A stretch of 64,000 bases of DNA from Streptomyces sp. RPA4-2 (lineage in GTDB: Bacteria > Actinomycetota > Actinomycetes > Streptomycetales > Streptomycetaceae), in NCBI RefSeq assembly GCF_012273515.2, contig NZ_CP050975.2:8184001-8248000 (forward strand), written 5' to 3'. The position numbers were made by a program, and so were the translations under genes. The notes below the pieces were generated by a model. The model was not told the origin of the DNA, ran no database searches, and saw nothing but the letters and a program-made list of their open reading frames with translations. Within the stretch, counting starts at the first letter, position 1, and the number at the start of each line of letters is the position of its first letter. Of this stretch, positions 41,157 to 50,282 are shown piece by piece.

Positions 41157-42149
41157 GTGTCTGTTTCGCAGTCTGTGATGGTTCGTCGTGCTGCTGCGGC
41201 CGCGGTGGCTGCCGGTGTGGTGGTGGGTGTGGCGGCGCTGCCGGCGTCGGCGGACCAGGGGCGGCTTCCGTTTCGTGCGCAGGTGCAGATCAGCCAGGTG
41301 CAGTACGACTCTCCGGGCTGGGACTCGGGGAGCAACGCGTCGTTGAACAAGGAGTGGGTGGAGGTCACCAACACGGGGCGTTCGGGCGTGAACCTGGACG
41401 GCTGGACGCTGTCGGGCCGTGACGGCCGCGCGTACGTCTTCGACCTGCGCCTCGGGGGCCGCGAGACCGTGCGGGTGCACACGGGAGTGGGGCGTGACGC
41501 CGGCCGGAACGTCTACCAGGACCGCCGTGGCTACGCCTGGGACAACCGCGCGGACACCGCGACGCTGCGCAACGACCGTAACCGTGTCATCGACGTGGTG
41601 ACCTGGGGTCGCGGACCCATCGGCCGCGGTCACGTGCTTCCCGGCCGTCACTACGGTCGCGGTCATGTGTTCCCCGGCCGTCACAACGGTCGCGGCCATG
41701 GGCTGCCGATCGGTCACAACGGTCGCGGTCACGGGCTGCCGATCGGTCACAACGGTCGCGGTCACGGGCTGCCGATCGGTCACAACGGTCGCGGTCACGG
41801 GCTGCCGATCGGTCACAACGGTCGCGGTCACGGGCTGCCGATCGGACACATCGGCCGGGGCAACGGGCTGCCGATCGGTCACGTCGGTCGCGGTACCGAG
41901 CTCCCCGGTGGTCACATCGGTCGCGGTACCGAGCTGCCGGGTGGTCACGTCGGCCGTGGTACCGAGCTGCCCGGTGGTCACATCGGCCGTGGTACCGAGC
42001 TGCCGGGTGGTCACGTCGGCCGTGGTGCCGAGCTGCCCGGTGGTCACATCGGTCGCGGTACCGAGCTCCCCGGTGGTCACATCGGCGGTGGTCACCAGCT
42101 GTCCGGCGGTCACGAGGGCATCGGTGGTCGCGGCCTGGGCCGTCACTGA
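41157..42149 (+). CDS. Secreted lamin-tail-domain protein with fifteen 11-residue Gly/His repeats
   Basis: GTG 41157 follows AGGGGG (41146-41151). Signal peptide at residues 1-33 (AAAAAVAAGVVVGVAALPASA). Residues 40-150 form a lamin-tail (LTD) Ig-like domain: VQISQVQYDSPG, EWVEVTNTG, LDGWTLSGRDG, YVFDLRL and RVIDVVTWG are the usual strands. Residues 156-320 are fifteen 11-residue units GRGHGLPIGHN / GRGTELPGGHI, rich in Gly, His and Arg, and possibly able to bind metals or nucleic acid. LTDs in secreted proteins often join nucleases; none is here. The function is unknown. Confidence 0.85.
   Translation: MSVSQSVMVRRAAAAAVAAGVVVGVAALPASADQGRLPFRAQVQISQVQYDSPGWDSGSNASLNKEWVEVTNTGRSGVNLDGWTLSGRDGRAYVFDLRLGGRETVRVHTGVGRDAGRNVYQDRRGYAWDNRADTATLRNDRNRVIDVVTWGRGPIGRGHVLPGRHYGRGHVFPGRHNGRGHGLPIGHNGRGHGLPIGHNGRGHGLPIGHNGRGHGLPIGHNGRGHGLPIGHIGRGNGLPIGHVGRGTELPGGHIGRGTELPGGHVGRGTELPGGHIGRGTELPGGHVGRGAELPGGHIGRGTELPGGHIGGGHQLSGGHEGIGGRGLGRH
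41622..42116 (+). repeat. Fifteen 33-bp repeat units coding for 11-residue modules
   Basis: Two unit types occur in blocks: GRGHGLPIGHN (units 3-7) and GRGTELPGGH(I/V) (units 9-14), with variants at the ends. Block structure implies repeated local duplication. Confidence 0.93.
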
Positions 42150-42201
42150 CACCACCGGCAGGCGGGCGCGGTAGCGAACCCGTCCGCTCGCCTCCCACGA
42201 G

Positions 42202-42234
42202 GGCGTGCCACCGACCATCGGTCGGTGGCACGCC
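42202..42234 (+). terminator. Terminator of the lamin-tail protein gene
   Basis: Perfect 14-bp arms (GGCGTGCCACCGAC / GTCGGTGGCACGCC), 5-base loop, then CCTTTC. Confidence 0.85.
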
Positions 42235-42554
42235 CCTTTCGCGCTCCGAGAATATCGACAAAGCGGATACAAAGGTATAAAGGCGACTCTTGTCTCATGT
42301 CCTTCGTTGCGCCGACAGGGCCCGGTTCGCCTCGACTTGACCGTCCGAGGCATACTTCATCGACGACTGGAGCGGGTCTGCTCCCACGCCCCCCGAGGTT
42401 CATCGCCGCACCGGGAGGGGCGATCGATTCCTACGGTCAATGTCACTGTTTCGTCGCAGCCTGATCCGCCGCGCAACGCAAGTGCGCCGACGTGTGTCTA
42501 GCAGACGGAAACAGAAGGAATCACCACGAGGACATGCAGAAGGAAGGGCCCGCC
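42235..42554. other. Promoter region of the L,D-transpeptidase gene
   Basis: No gene seen. A/T-rich part at about 42248-42290 is likely to contain the promoter. Confidence 0.4.
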
Positions 42555-43250
42555 ATGGGGGACGTACGCAGACGGGGAGCCGTCGCGCTGGGGATCACCG
42601 GACTTGTCGCGCCGCTGGCGCTCGCGCTGGGCACGGCGCCCGCGCAGGCCGCGAGCTGTACGACACAGACCGGTCCGTACCAGAAGCAGGTGGAGAAGTT
42701 CCTCGGCCGTCCGGTCGACGGCAGGCAGTCCACCGCCGACTGCAAGGCGACCCAGGCCTTCCAGACCAAGCACGGCATCACCCCGAACGCGGGGTACGCG
42801 GGATCCGTCACCTGGGGCGTGATGGACCTCATGAACAAGCAGAAGGCCGTCGGCACCAAGCCCAACAAGGACGGCAAGTGCCCGGTCAACAAGGGCCGCA
42901 TAGCCTGCGTCAACCTCACGCTCCAGCTCAGCTGGATCCAGGACGGCAGCAGGCTGGTCTACGGACCGGTTCCGGTCCGTACGGGGCGCAACGGCTACGA
43001 GACCCGCACCGGCCTGAAGAAGATCTACTGGCGTGACATCGACCACGTGTCGAGCATCTACAACGTGTCGATGCCCTACAGCCAGTTCTTCGACGGCGGC
43101 CAGGCCTTCCACTCGGTCGGCCTCTCCATGTGGAACCCGCCGGGCTCGCACGGCTGCGTCAACATGACCTCGGCCACCGCCAAGAAGTACTGGTCGCTGC
43201 TGAAGAACGGCGACGACGTCTTCGTGTACGGCCGTAAGCCGGGCACCTGA
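42555..43250 (+). CDS. Secreted L,D-transpeptidase (YkuD) with peptidoglycan-binding-like N-domain
   Basis: A 231-residue protein; ATG 42555 follows AAGGAAGGG. Signal peptide at residues 1-32 (GITGLVAPLALALGTAPAQA). Residues 35-95 resemble a peptidoglycan-binding domain (VEKFLGRPVDGRQSTADC, KATQAFQTKHGITPNAGYAG). The YkuD domain has the signature HSVGLSMWNPPGSHGCVNM with catalytic Cys201. It would form 3-3 cross-links in cell-wall peptidoglycan. Confidence 0.9.
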   Translation: MGDVRRRGAVALGITGLVAPLALALGTAPAQAASCTTQTGPYQKQVEKFLGRPVDGRQSTADCKATQAFQTKHGITPNAGYAGSVTWGVMDLMNKQKAVGTKPNKDGKCPVNKGRIACVNLTLQLSWIQDGSRLVYGPVPVRTGRNGYETRTGLKKIYWRDIDHVSSIYNVSMPYSQFFDGGQAFHSVGLSMWNPPGSHGCVNMTSATAKKYWSLLKNGDDVFVYGRKPGT

Positions 43251-43302
43251 CCGGGCCATGAGCCGGGCACCCGACCGTGCCCGGCTCCTCGAGGACCGGG
43301 CC

Positions 43303-44505
43303 TCACGCCTCGGGCGCGTCCCCGAAATCCGGGATCTCCATCCTGACCCCGCCCTGCCGCGCGGACTCGTGGGCGACGATGCCCGGCAGGGTGTAGCGGG
43401 CGGCGACCCACGCGTTCACCGACGGCAGCGCCCTCGTGTTGACCGTGGTCACGAAGTCGTCCGCCAGGAAGTGGTGGCTGCCCTCGTGACCGTTGTGGAG
43501 ACGGTCGAAGGCACGGGGCAACCGCGACCTGTCGTGGACGGGCGCCGACCCGGACGTGAACGCGGCCCGCAGCGCCGGCGCGATGTGCTGGAGCGACGGA
43601 TCGTCGGGCGCCAGTGTCGCCTTCGGCTCCAGCAGTTCGGTGATGTCCCGCACCCCCTTCTTGTCCTGCCAGAAGCTCACCGTGGCGAGCTGCTCCATGC
43701 TGGCGTCGGTACCGAAGAACCGGAAACGCGACTCCCGGATGTGTGAGGGATAGCCGACCCGCCGGAATTCGTTCGTACGGAACGAGCCGCCGCCCGCCAC
43801 CTCGAACAGCGCGGTGGCGTTGGAGAAGTCGTTGCCGAACTGGCTGACCTCCTTGTCGAAGACACCGTCCCCGCGCTCGTCGCGCACCCCGATCGCGGAC
43901 ACGCTCACCGCGTGCGTCCGCCAGGCCCCGAGCACCCCGCCCACCGAGTGCGTCGGGTAGAGAAGCGGGGGATAGCTGGCGGTCGCCTTCCAGTTCTCGC
44001 CGCCGCTGTACCGGTACGCGTCGTAGAACCCGAGATCCATGTCGTGGACGTAGTCGCCCTCCGCGTAGAACAGCCGGCCGAAGGCGCCCTCGGCGATCTG
44101 GTTGCGCGCGTGCACGGTCGCCGGGTTGTACTGGCTGGTCTCGCCCATCATGTACGTCAGCCCGGTGGCCCGCACGGCGTCGATGATCGCCGCGATCTCC
44201 TCCGTGGAGACCGCCATCGGCACGGCCGAGTACACGTGCTTGCCGGCGTTCAGCCCCTGCAGCACCAGGGGGCCGTGTGTCCAGCGCTGGGTGAAGATCG
44301 CGACCGCGTCCACGGCCTTCGACTCCAGCATCGCCTCGTACGAGGGGAAGGTGCCGGACAGTCCTTCGGCGGCGGCCAGCCGCTCGGCCCGCTCGGGCAG
44401 GAGATCGGTGACGTGGACCTCGCGGACGCCCGGGTGGGCGAGGAACAGTTTGGCGAACTGCCCGGAGAACTGCCCGGCGCCGACGATGCCGAGGGAGAAC
44501 GTCAT
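43303..44505 (-). CDS. Gfo/Idh/MocA-family oxidoreductase
   Basis: A 400-residue protein. Rossmann motif GIVGAGQFSGQFA at the N-terminus, then the conserved KHVYSAVPMA (family EKPxA-like motif with Ser-Ala-Val in place of Glu-Lys) and a C-terminal alpha/beta domain with WFPYPPLLYPTHSVGG-like region LLYPTHSVGGVLGAW. A sugar or inositol derivative is the usual substrate. The missing EKP Lys may mean an atypical substrate. Divergent from a ROK regulator, a common arrangement for sugar loci. Confidence 0.85.
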   Translation of the reverse strand: MTFSLGIVGAGQFSGQFAKLFLAHPGVREVHVTDLLPERAERLAAAEGLSGTFPSYEAMLESKAVDAVAIFTQRWTHGPLVLQGLNAGKHVYSAVPMAVSTEEIAAIIDAVRATGLTYMMGETSQYNPATVHARNQIAEGAFGRLFYAEGDYVHDMDLGFYDAYRYSGGENWKATASYPPLLYPTHSVGGVLGAWRTHAVSVSAIGVRDERGDGVFDKEVSQFGNDFSNATALFEVAGGGSFRTNEFRRVGYPSHIRESRFRFFGTDASMEQLATVSFWQDKKGVRDITELLEPKATLAPDDPSLQHIAPALRAAFTSGSAPVHDRSRLPRAFDRLHNGHEGSHHFLADDFVTTVNTRALPSVNAWVAARYTLPGIVAHESARQGGVRMEIPDFGDAPEA

Positions 44506-44612
44506 GAATGCGTGTCCTTCGCTGGTCGAGAATCAGGTGATCCGGCTGCGGCTCATCCTCGCGTCACTTACTTTCGAGGTGGAAGAATCCGTTCGTCAAG
44601 GGTCCCGCGGGC

Positions 44613-44633
44613 TTCTGTCCAGTACGGACAGAA
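44613..44633. promoter_or_regulatory. Palindrome TTCTGTCC-N5-GGACAGAA between the sugar oxidoreductase and ROK genes
   Basis: Perfect 8-bp arms in the divergent promoter region, just upstream of the ROK gene's start. Candidate operator for the ROK regulator. Confidence 0.55.
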
Positions 44634-44694
44634 CGGCTTAGAGTGCGGCCATAACTTCCATGGCAAAAGGAAATCCCGGGGGAGGCCGCCACCC

Positions 44695-45855
44695 ATGACC
44701 ACACCCGCCGCGAGCTGGCTGCCACTGAGTCCCGGGGAACGGGCGGTGGCGATCGAGGTCCTCGTGCACGGACCGCTGTCGCGCAGCGAGATCGCGCGCC
44801 GGCTGAACCTCTCGGCGGGCAGTCTCACCCGGCTGACCAAACCCCTGATCGAGTCGGGTCTGCTGATCGAGGCCACCGCGCCGGGGGAGGGGCCGGAGGT
44901 GCGGCAGGGCCGTCCCTCGCAGCCCCTGGACATCGTCGCCGAATCCCGCGCGTTCATCGGATTCAAGATCACCGGGGACAGGGCCTACGGGGTCGTCACC
45001 ACCCTGCGCGGCGACATCGTGGCGCGCCACGACCGCCCGCTCACCACACACGATCCGGCCGAAGTCGCCGACCTCCTGCGGGAGATGACCGAGGAGTTCG
45101 CGCACGCCCTACCGGCGCCGGCCGGTATCGGCATCGGTGTCGGCGGCCGGGTCGAGAAACGGGCGGTCGTCGTCGAGTCCGCCTTCCTCGGCTGGAGCGA
45201 CGTCCCGCTGGCCGAACTCGTCGAGGAACGCACCGGTCTGCCCGTGGTCGTCGAGAACGACGTCGCCGCGCTCGTCGAGGCCGAGACCTGGTTCGGCGCG
45301 GGGCGTGGCCTCGACCGCTTCGCCGTCCTCACCATCGGTGCCGGGATCGGCTACGGCCTCGTCCTCGGCGGCCGACGCGTGCCCTCCCCCGAGGACGGCC
45401 GGGGCGTCGGCCGCCGGTGGATGGTGAACCCGCAAGGCCCCCTCACCCCCGAGGGGGAGCGCGGCAGCGCCGTCTCGCTGCTCACCATCCCCAGCATTCG
45501 CTACCAGGTCCGGGCCGCCACCGGGCAGGACGCGACGTACGAGGAGATCCTCGCGCGGGCCGCCGCGGGCGACGCCCTGGCCACCCGCGTCGTCGACGAG
45601 GCGGCCCGCGCGCTCGGCGTCCTCGTCGCGCAGATCGCCAACTTCGCCATGCCCCAGAAGATCCTGCTCGCCGGGGAGGGGGTGGGCCTCGTCGACGTGT
45701 CGGGCCGGGTCGTCGAGGAGACCGTCCTCGCCCACCGGCATCCGCTGGCCGATCCCGTCGCCCTGGAGACGAGGGTGTCCGACTTCCATGACTGGGCGCG
45801 CGGAGCCGCCGTGTTGGCGATCCAGGTGCTCGTGCGGGGGTCGGCAGAAGAATGA
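44695..45855 (+). CDS. ROK-family transcriptional regulator
   Basis: A 386-residue protein starting at ATG 44695 behind GGGAGG. Winged helix at about residues 20-70 (ALVSRSEIARRLNLSAGSLTR type), then the ROK sugar-kinase-like domain: GIGVGGRVE, WSDVPLAELVEERTGLPVVVENDVAA and GAGIGYGLVLGG. Zn-binding cysteine motif of typical ROK repressors (CxCGxxxC) is absent, so sugar binding may not need zinc. It likely controls the divergent oxidoreductase. Confidence 0.88.
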   Translation: MTTPAASWLPLSPGERAVAIEVLVHGPLSRSEIARRLNLSAGSLTRLTKPLIESGLLIEATAPGEGPEVRQGRPSQPLDIVAESRAFIGFKITGDRAYGVVTTLRGDIVARHDRPLTTHDPAEVADLLREMTEEFAHALPAPAGIGIGVGGRVEKRAVVVESAFLGWSDVPLAELVEERTGLPVVVENDVAALVEAETWFGAGRGLDRFAVLTIGAGIGYGLVLGGRRVPSPEDGRGVGRRWMVNPQGPLTPEGERGSAVSLLTIPSIRYQVRAATGQDATYEEILARAAAGDALATRVVDEAARALGVLVAQIANFAMPQKILLAGEGVGLVDVSGRVVEETVLAHRHPLADPVALETRVSDFHDWARGAAVLAIQVLVRGSAEE

Positions 45856-45926
45856 GTGATCAGGTTCACGGTCCGTAATGTCGCGGGGTGTACCTTTACT
45901 CACATCGCCTTCACGCCAGGAACCGT

Positions 45927-46115
45927 ATGCTTCACAGCATGTCCACCACTCCTGAAAGCGACTCCGTGCGCTCTGCCACCGATGTCAACGAGGAGATCCG
46001 GGCCCTTTGGTTCCGTGCCGGTGGGACGCTGAGCGGGGAGGAGCGGCGGGAGTACCAGCGGCTCGTCCTTGAGTGGGCGGAGGCCGCCCCCTCGTCGCCC
46101 ACACAGGCGGCGTGA
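45927..46115 (+). CDS. Small conserved-looking actinobacterial protein
   Basis: A 62-residue acidic protein; ATG 45927 follows AGGAA. Mostly helical (DVNEEIRALWFRAGGTL; EERREYQRLVLEWAEA). No domain. It resembles small unannotated proteins of streptomycetes. Function unknown. Confidence 0.6.
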   Translation: MLHSMSTTPESDSVRSATDVNEEIRALWFRAGGTLSGEERREYQRLVLEWAEAAPSSPTQAA

Positions 46116-46145
46116 CCCCGCTCGGCCGCCCCGCACCCCGGTGAC

Positions 46146-46174
46146 GAACGGGGACCCGGGTCCCGGCCCCGTTC
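46146..46174. terminator. Terminator between the small ORF and the membrane protease gene
   Basis: GAACGGGG and CCCCGTTC as arms with an inner ACCCGGGT, in a gap between convergent ends. Confidence 0.6.
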
Positions 46175-46192
46175 CCCCTTCGCCACCCCGTC

Positions 46193-47575
46193 TCAGCCCC
46201 AACTCTGCGAGTACTGCCGCCGATAGCGGTTGCGGTCCTGCTCCGTACGGATGTACCGCGTGGCGACCAGCGCGATGATGCTGCCGGCGATGACCAGCAG
46301 CCCCGGACCGATGTTCTGGGGGTCGGTCAGCCGGTCGAGGAACGGCACGGAGCCGCCGGACCCCACCGCCTGGACCGAGCCCGGAGCAACGGAGCCCGGC
46401 GCGACCGCAGTTCCCCGCGACGTTGCGGGCGCCGGGGAGTTTTGAGCGGTGGCACCAGACGCTCCCTGGCCCTGGGCGCCCGGCCCGGTCAGTTTCACGG
46501 CGAGCGCGGTCATCGCCTTGGTGATGGGCTGGAAGAACGTCGTACCGCCCGAGGTGCAGTCCCCGTTGCCGCCCGACGTCACGCCGAGCGCAATGCCCTC
46601 GGAGAACAACGGCCCGCCGCTGTCGCCCGGTTCGGCGCACACATCGGTCTCGATCAGACCGGTCACCGTGCCCTCGGGGTAGTTGACCGTCGCGTTGAGC
46701 CCCTTCACCCGCCCGTCATGGAGCCCGCTCGTGCTGCCACTGCGAAAGACACGCTGGCCGACCGTCGCGTCGGCGGCCCCGAGGATCTGAACCCCCTTGC
46801 CGTTCCCGATCGCGACGACGTTGTTGCCGGTGTCGTTCTCGCCGTTGTTGTACTGGATGAGCGAGAAGTCATTGCCCGGGAACGCCGTGGTGATCGTCTG
46901 CCCCAGCTGCTTGGTGCCCTGGTTGTCGGCGAACCAGACGGAACCGGCCGGCCCGCAGTGTCCGGCCGTGAGGATGAACTCGTTCTTCCCGTTGGTCACG
47001 TTGAAGCCGGCCGAGCAGCGCCCGCCGGTCGAGAACATCGGCTGCGCTCCGTTCAACCGCGTGGTGAAGGTGCCCTGGGTGCGCTCCATACGGACCGAAC
47101 TCCCCATGCCCTGGGCCATCTTCGTCATCCTGGACCAGTCGGCGGCGGAGACGCTGCTGTCGGCCTGCACCACCACCTCGTTGTTGACGTAGTCCATCGC
47201 CCAGGCGGTGCCGGCCACTCGCGGCGCCGACTTGAGCGCCTGCGTCACGGACTTCAGCTCCCGCATGCTGTGCCGTACGACCTTGGGACGGGCACCCGCC
47301 TTCTCCACCTCGGCCGCCGTGGCCGAGTCGGTCACCGCGACCACGGGACGGCCGTCGTCGGCGATCCAACTGCCCGCCGTACGTGCGGTGCCGAGGCGGG
47401 AGACCAGGCCGGCGCCCTTGTCCGCGGCGAGCCGCGCGGCACTCTCCGGTGCACGCGACGAGGCGGACGGCTCGCTCGCCATGGCGTGCGTCACCATCAG
47501 CCCACCGCAGAGGAGCCCGCCGACGGCCGCGAATCGCGCCCCCCGCCGGAAGATCCGTCGTCGTGCGTGCCTCAT
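46193..47575 (-). CDS. Streptogrisin-like serine protease with a C-terminal membrane anchor
   Basis: A 460-residue paralogue of the protease at 2455-3819. Signal segment at residues 1-33 (ARFAAVGGLLCGGLMVTHAM). Propeptide-like region follows, then the S1 core with FILTAGHCGPAGS (His), GNDFSLIQYN (Asp) and EPGDSGGPLFS (Ser). After about residue 360 comes an Ala/Pro/Gly/Ser-rich linker, then a membrane helix (NIGPGLLVIAGSIIALVATRY) and a basic tail (RTEQDRNRYRRQYSQSWG). So this copy stays at the membrane or wall while the other is released or carries a repeat tail. Confidence 0.88.
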   Translation of the reverse strand: MRHARRRIFRRGARFAAVGGLLCGGLMVTHAMASEPSASSRAPESAARLAADKGAGLVSRLGTARTAGSWIADDGRPVVAVTDSATAAEVEKAGARPKVVRHSMRELKSVTQALKSAPRVAGTAWAMDYVNNEVVVQADSSVSAADWSRMTKMAQGMGSSVRMERTQGTFTTRLNGAQPMFSTGGRCSAGFNVTNGKNEFILTAGHCGPAGSVWFADNQGTKQLGQTITTAFPGNDFSLIQYNNGENDTGNNVVAIGNGKGVQILGAADATVGQRVFRSGSTSGLHDGRVKGLNATVNYPEGTVTGLIETDVCAEPGDSGGPLFSEGIALGVTSGGNGDCTSGGTTFFQPITKAMTALAVKLTGPGAQGQGASGATAQNSPAPATSRGTAVAPGSVAPGSVQAVGSGGSVPFLDRLTDPQNIGPGLLVIAGSIIALVATRYIRTEQDRNRYRRQYSQSWG

Positions 47576-47839
47576 GCATGGGCTCCCGAAGCCGTACGGC
47601 GCGGTGTCACCACCGCCGGGACCCCGGTCGTGGGCCCTCCTCCCATACGTGCGTCCGTGCCACCGCGTTCACCGCCGGCCCGGTCTCCGGTCCACGTCGT
47701 GTGTCCCGCCCCGTCCACCATGGCGATCTACGGGAGTTGGCGGGCCACCCGGCCGGCCTCGCGGTGACCACCGCACAGCGTGAGTTCAACGTCCGCGACC
47801 GCCCCGGGGGAGACCGCCCAGGCCTGTCATGATGGACGC

Positions 47840-48598
47840 ATGCGCGTGCTGATGCCGGTCCCCGACCGCGATGCCGACGTCACCGAAGTGGCCGTCCCCT
47901 GGCGGATCCTCACCGACGCGGGGCACGAAGTCGTTCTCGCCACCGAGCGGGCGGCCACCCGCCCGGCGGCCGACCCGCGGCTGCTCACGGGCGTGCTCCT
48001 CGGACAGTTGGGCGCCGCGGAGGAGCCCCGGCGCTACTACCAACAGCTCACCGAGACACCGGAGTTCACCGCGACCGTGTCCTGGGATGACGTGGCCGTC
48101 GACGACTTCGACGGTCTGCTCCTGCCGGGCGGACACGCGCCGGGCATGCGGCAGTATCTCGGCTCCGCCGCGCTCCAGCGGCAGGTCGCCCGCTTCTGGG
48201 CCCTGGGGCGGCCCGTCGGAGCGATCTGTCACGGAGTCCTCGTGCTCGCCCGCTCCCGCGACCTGGCCACGGGCCGCAGCCTGCTGGCGGGCCGGCGCAC
48301 GACCTGCCTGCCCAAGTACTTGGAACGCACGGCCTACTTCACCACTGCCTGGCGTCTCGGCCGTTACTACCGTACGTATCCCGTCTACGTCGAGGACGAG
48401 GTCAAGGCGGCCCTCGCCGACCCGGGTGCGCAGTTCTCCCGCGGCCCCCGCACCCTCACCCGCCGCGGCACCGCCACCGACGACACCCACGCGTTCGTCG
48501 TCCAGGACGGCCCCTACCTCTCGGCCCGCTGGCCGGGAGACGCCTACCTGTTCGGCCGCCGCTACCTCGCCCTCCTGGACAGCACCACCGAACACTGA
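47840..48598 (+). CDS. DJ-1/PfpI-family protein
   Basis: A 252-residue protein. Nucleophile elbow PVGAICHGVLVLARS has the Cys, and LLLPGGHAPGM the usual glycine-rich motif, as in PfpI/DJ-1 proteins of the class I glutamine amidotransferase-like superfamily. The second half has an insert with Tyr/Arg-rich strands (RLGRYYRTYPVYVEDEVKAALAD). Members are peptidases, glyoxalases or stress factors; role open here. ATG 47840 has no strong ribosome binding site. Confidence 0.82.
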   Translation: MRVLMPVPDRDADVTEVAVPWRILTDAGHEVVLATERAATRPAADPRLLTGVLLGQLGAAEEPRRYYQQLTETPEFTATVSWDDVAVDDFDGLLLPGGHAPGMRQYLGSAALQRQVARFWALGRPVGAICHGVLVLARSRDLATGRSLLAGRRTTCLPKYLERTAYFTTAWRLGRYYRTYPVYVEDEVKAALADPGAQFSRGPRTLTRRGTATDDTHAFVVQDGPYLSARWPGDAYLFGRRYLALLDSTTEH

Positions 48599-48620
48599 GG
48601 GCCGGCCCATGATGCCCGAC

Positions 48621-48680
48621 GGGCGGACGGCGTCCGGGGCGGGGCCCCCGTTTGGGTACCGCCCCGGACGCCGCCCGCCC
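48621..48680. terminator. Strong bidirectional terminator
   Basis: GGGCGGACGGCGTCCGGGGCGG-type arm pairs with CCGCCCCGGACGCCGCCCGCCC, with a 15-base loop, between the PfpI and NDH-2 gene ends. Confidence 0.75.
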
Positions 48681-48705
48681 TTCGGCGCGCGGCGGGGGGC
48701 GTGGT

Positions 48706-50052
48706 CTATCCGCCCGTGCGGGCGGCCACCGCCTCTGGGGTCAGATACGCCTCGGTGTGCTCGAAGTCCCGCAGGGTTCCCTTGCTCCTGGCGAGGAAGC
48801 CCGTGCGGACGAAGTCGTCGCCCGCGACCGCGTTGAGGAGCCAGTTGGCGCTGGTACGGAACCTGGCCGCGCCCGTGCGCAGCGCGTACAGGTGGTATCC
48901 ACGGGCCACGACCTGCGCGGGCACGCCCTTGAGGTCGATGCCGAGTGGCTTGGACACCGCGTCGTGTCCACCGAGATCGACCACCAGGCCGAGATCCTTG
49001 TGCCGGTACGACGTGGTCGGCTGCCCGTGCAGCAGCGCCGTCAGGTTCTTCGCGGCGTGCCGGCCCTGCCGGGCGGCGTGCTGCGCGGTGGGCACACAGT
49101 AGGAGCCGTCCCCCTTGGCGAGGTCGGGCACGGCGGCCGCGTCGCCCAGCGCGAACACGCCGTCCATGCCCGGCACCGTGAAGTCCGGCGCGGTCAGGAT
49201 CCGGCCGCGTACGGTCTCGGCCCCCAGGGAGTCGACCAGCGGGCTCGCCGCGACACCGGCCGTCCACACGAGTGTCCGTGACGGCAGCACCCGGCCGTCC
49301 GTCAGGGTGACCTTGTCCTCGGTGACCGAGGCCACGGAGGTCTTCAGCGAGATCTGCACCCCGCGCTCGGTGAGCATGCGCAGTGCGCTCGCCCCGAGCC
49401 TGTCGCCGAGCTCCGGCAGCAGCTTGGGGGCCACGTCGAGCAGATGCCACTGGATGAGACGGGGGTCGAGCCGCGGGTGGTAGCGCTTCGACGCGGCGGT
49501 GGTCAGTCGCTGCAGACAGGCCGCGGTCTCGGTGCCCGCGTACCCGCCGCCCACCACCACGAACTGCAACCGCCGCGCCCGCTCGGCCTCGTCCGACGTG
49601 GCCGCCGCCAGGTCGAGTTGGGCGATCACGTGGTCGCGCAGATACACGGCCTGGGCGAGCGTCTTCATGCCGCGGGCCTCGTCGAGCAGGCCGGGAATGT
49701 CGAAGGTGCGGGTCACGCTGCCCGGAGTGAGGACCAGGTAGTCGTAGGGCAGGTCGACGAGTTCGCCGGTGATCTTGCGGACGACGCACATCTTGGACGC
49801 GGGGTCGACGCCGGCCACCGTTCCGGGCACCAGCTCCGTGCGGCGCAGGATCCGGCGCAGCGAGGGCGCCACGGACTGCGGGGTGACGACCCCTGAGGCG
49901 ACCTGCGGCAGCAGGGGCAGGTAGAGCTGGTAGTCGGTGGGGCTGACCAGGGTGATCCGGGCGGCGCCGGGCCCGAGCGCGCGCTCGAGGCCCCGAGCGC
50001 ACTCGACTCCGGCGAAGCCTCCGCCGACGATCACGATGTTCGGTGCGTCCAT
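48706..50052 (-). CDS. ndh: Type II NADH dehydrogenase-like FAD oxidoreductase
   Basis: A 448-residue protein with two dinucleotide folds: NIVIVGGGFAGVECARGLER at the N-terminus for FAD and FVVVGGGYAGTETAACLQRL near residue 160 for NAD(P)H, plus FALGDAAAVPDL. This is the NDH-2 pattern: oxidation of NADH with reduction of quinone at the membrane, without pumping protons. C-terminal helix may associate with the membrane. ATG 50052 follows GAGAGAGG. Gene symbol is by family. Confidence 0.85.
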   Translation of the reverse strand: MDAPNIVIVGGGFAGVECARGLERALGPGAARITLVSPTDYQLYLPLLPQVASGVVTPQSVAPSLRRILRRTELVPGTVAGVDPASKMCVVRKITGELVDLPYDYLVLTPGSVTRTFDIPGLLDEARGMKTLAQAVYLRDHVIAQLDLAAATSDEAERARRLQFVVVGGGYAGTETAACLQRLTTAASKRYHPRLDPRLIQWHLLDVAPKLLPELGDRLGASALRMLTERGVQISLKTSVASVTEDKVTLTDGRVLPSRTLVWTAGVAASPLVDSLGAETVRGRILTAPDFTVPGMDGVFALGDAAAVPDLAKGDGSYCVPTAQHAARQGRHAAKNLTALLHGQPTTSYRHKDLGLVVDLGGHDAVSKPLGIDLKGVPAQVVARGYHLYALRTGAARFRTSANWLLNAVAGDDFVRTGFLARSKGTLRDFEHTEAYLTPEAVAARTGG

Positions 50053-50282
50053 CCGTGATGCCTCTCTCCGTGTGCCGACACCGTGGTCCGTCGTCCGCGA
50101 GCCAAGGCTCACACGGGTGGTCCCGGTCTGCCACCGCAGGGCGGAGGCGAGGACGAGGGCCACGGAATTCTCTACCGATCAGTAATTTCGTCTTCCCCTT
50201 TCGTCCATCCTTAGGCACGATCATCGGTCGCACGGTGATGGTCGAAGCGCCGTCGCCGCTCCGACGTGAATAGGGGACGAGT

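Noticed and set aside
41622..42116. CRISPR array from 33-bp periodicity
   Set aside because: In-frame protein repeats without unique spacers.
41007..42353. 448-codon minus frame rich in Thr/Val repeats opposite the lamin-tail gene
   Set aside because: Repeat frame is the antisense image of the Gly/His repeats; the + strand frame has signal peptide, domain and terminator.
50170..50282. Pho box upstream of the acid phosphatase
   Set aside because: No pair of GTTCACC-like direct repeats could be found.
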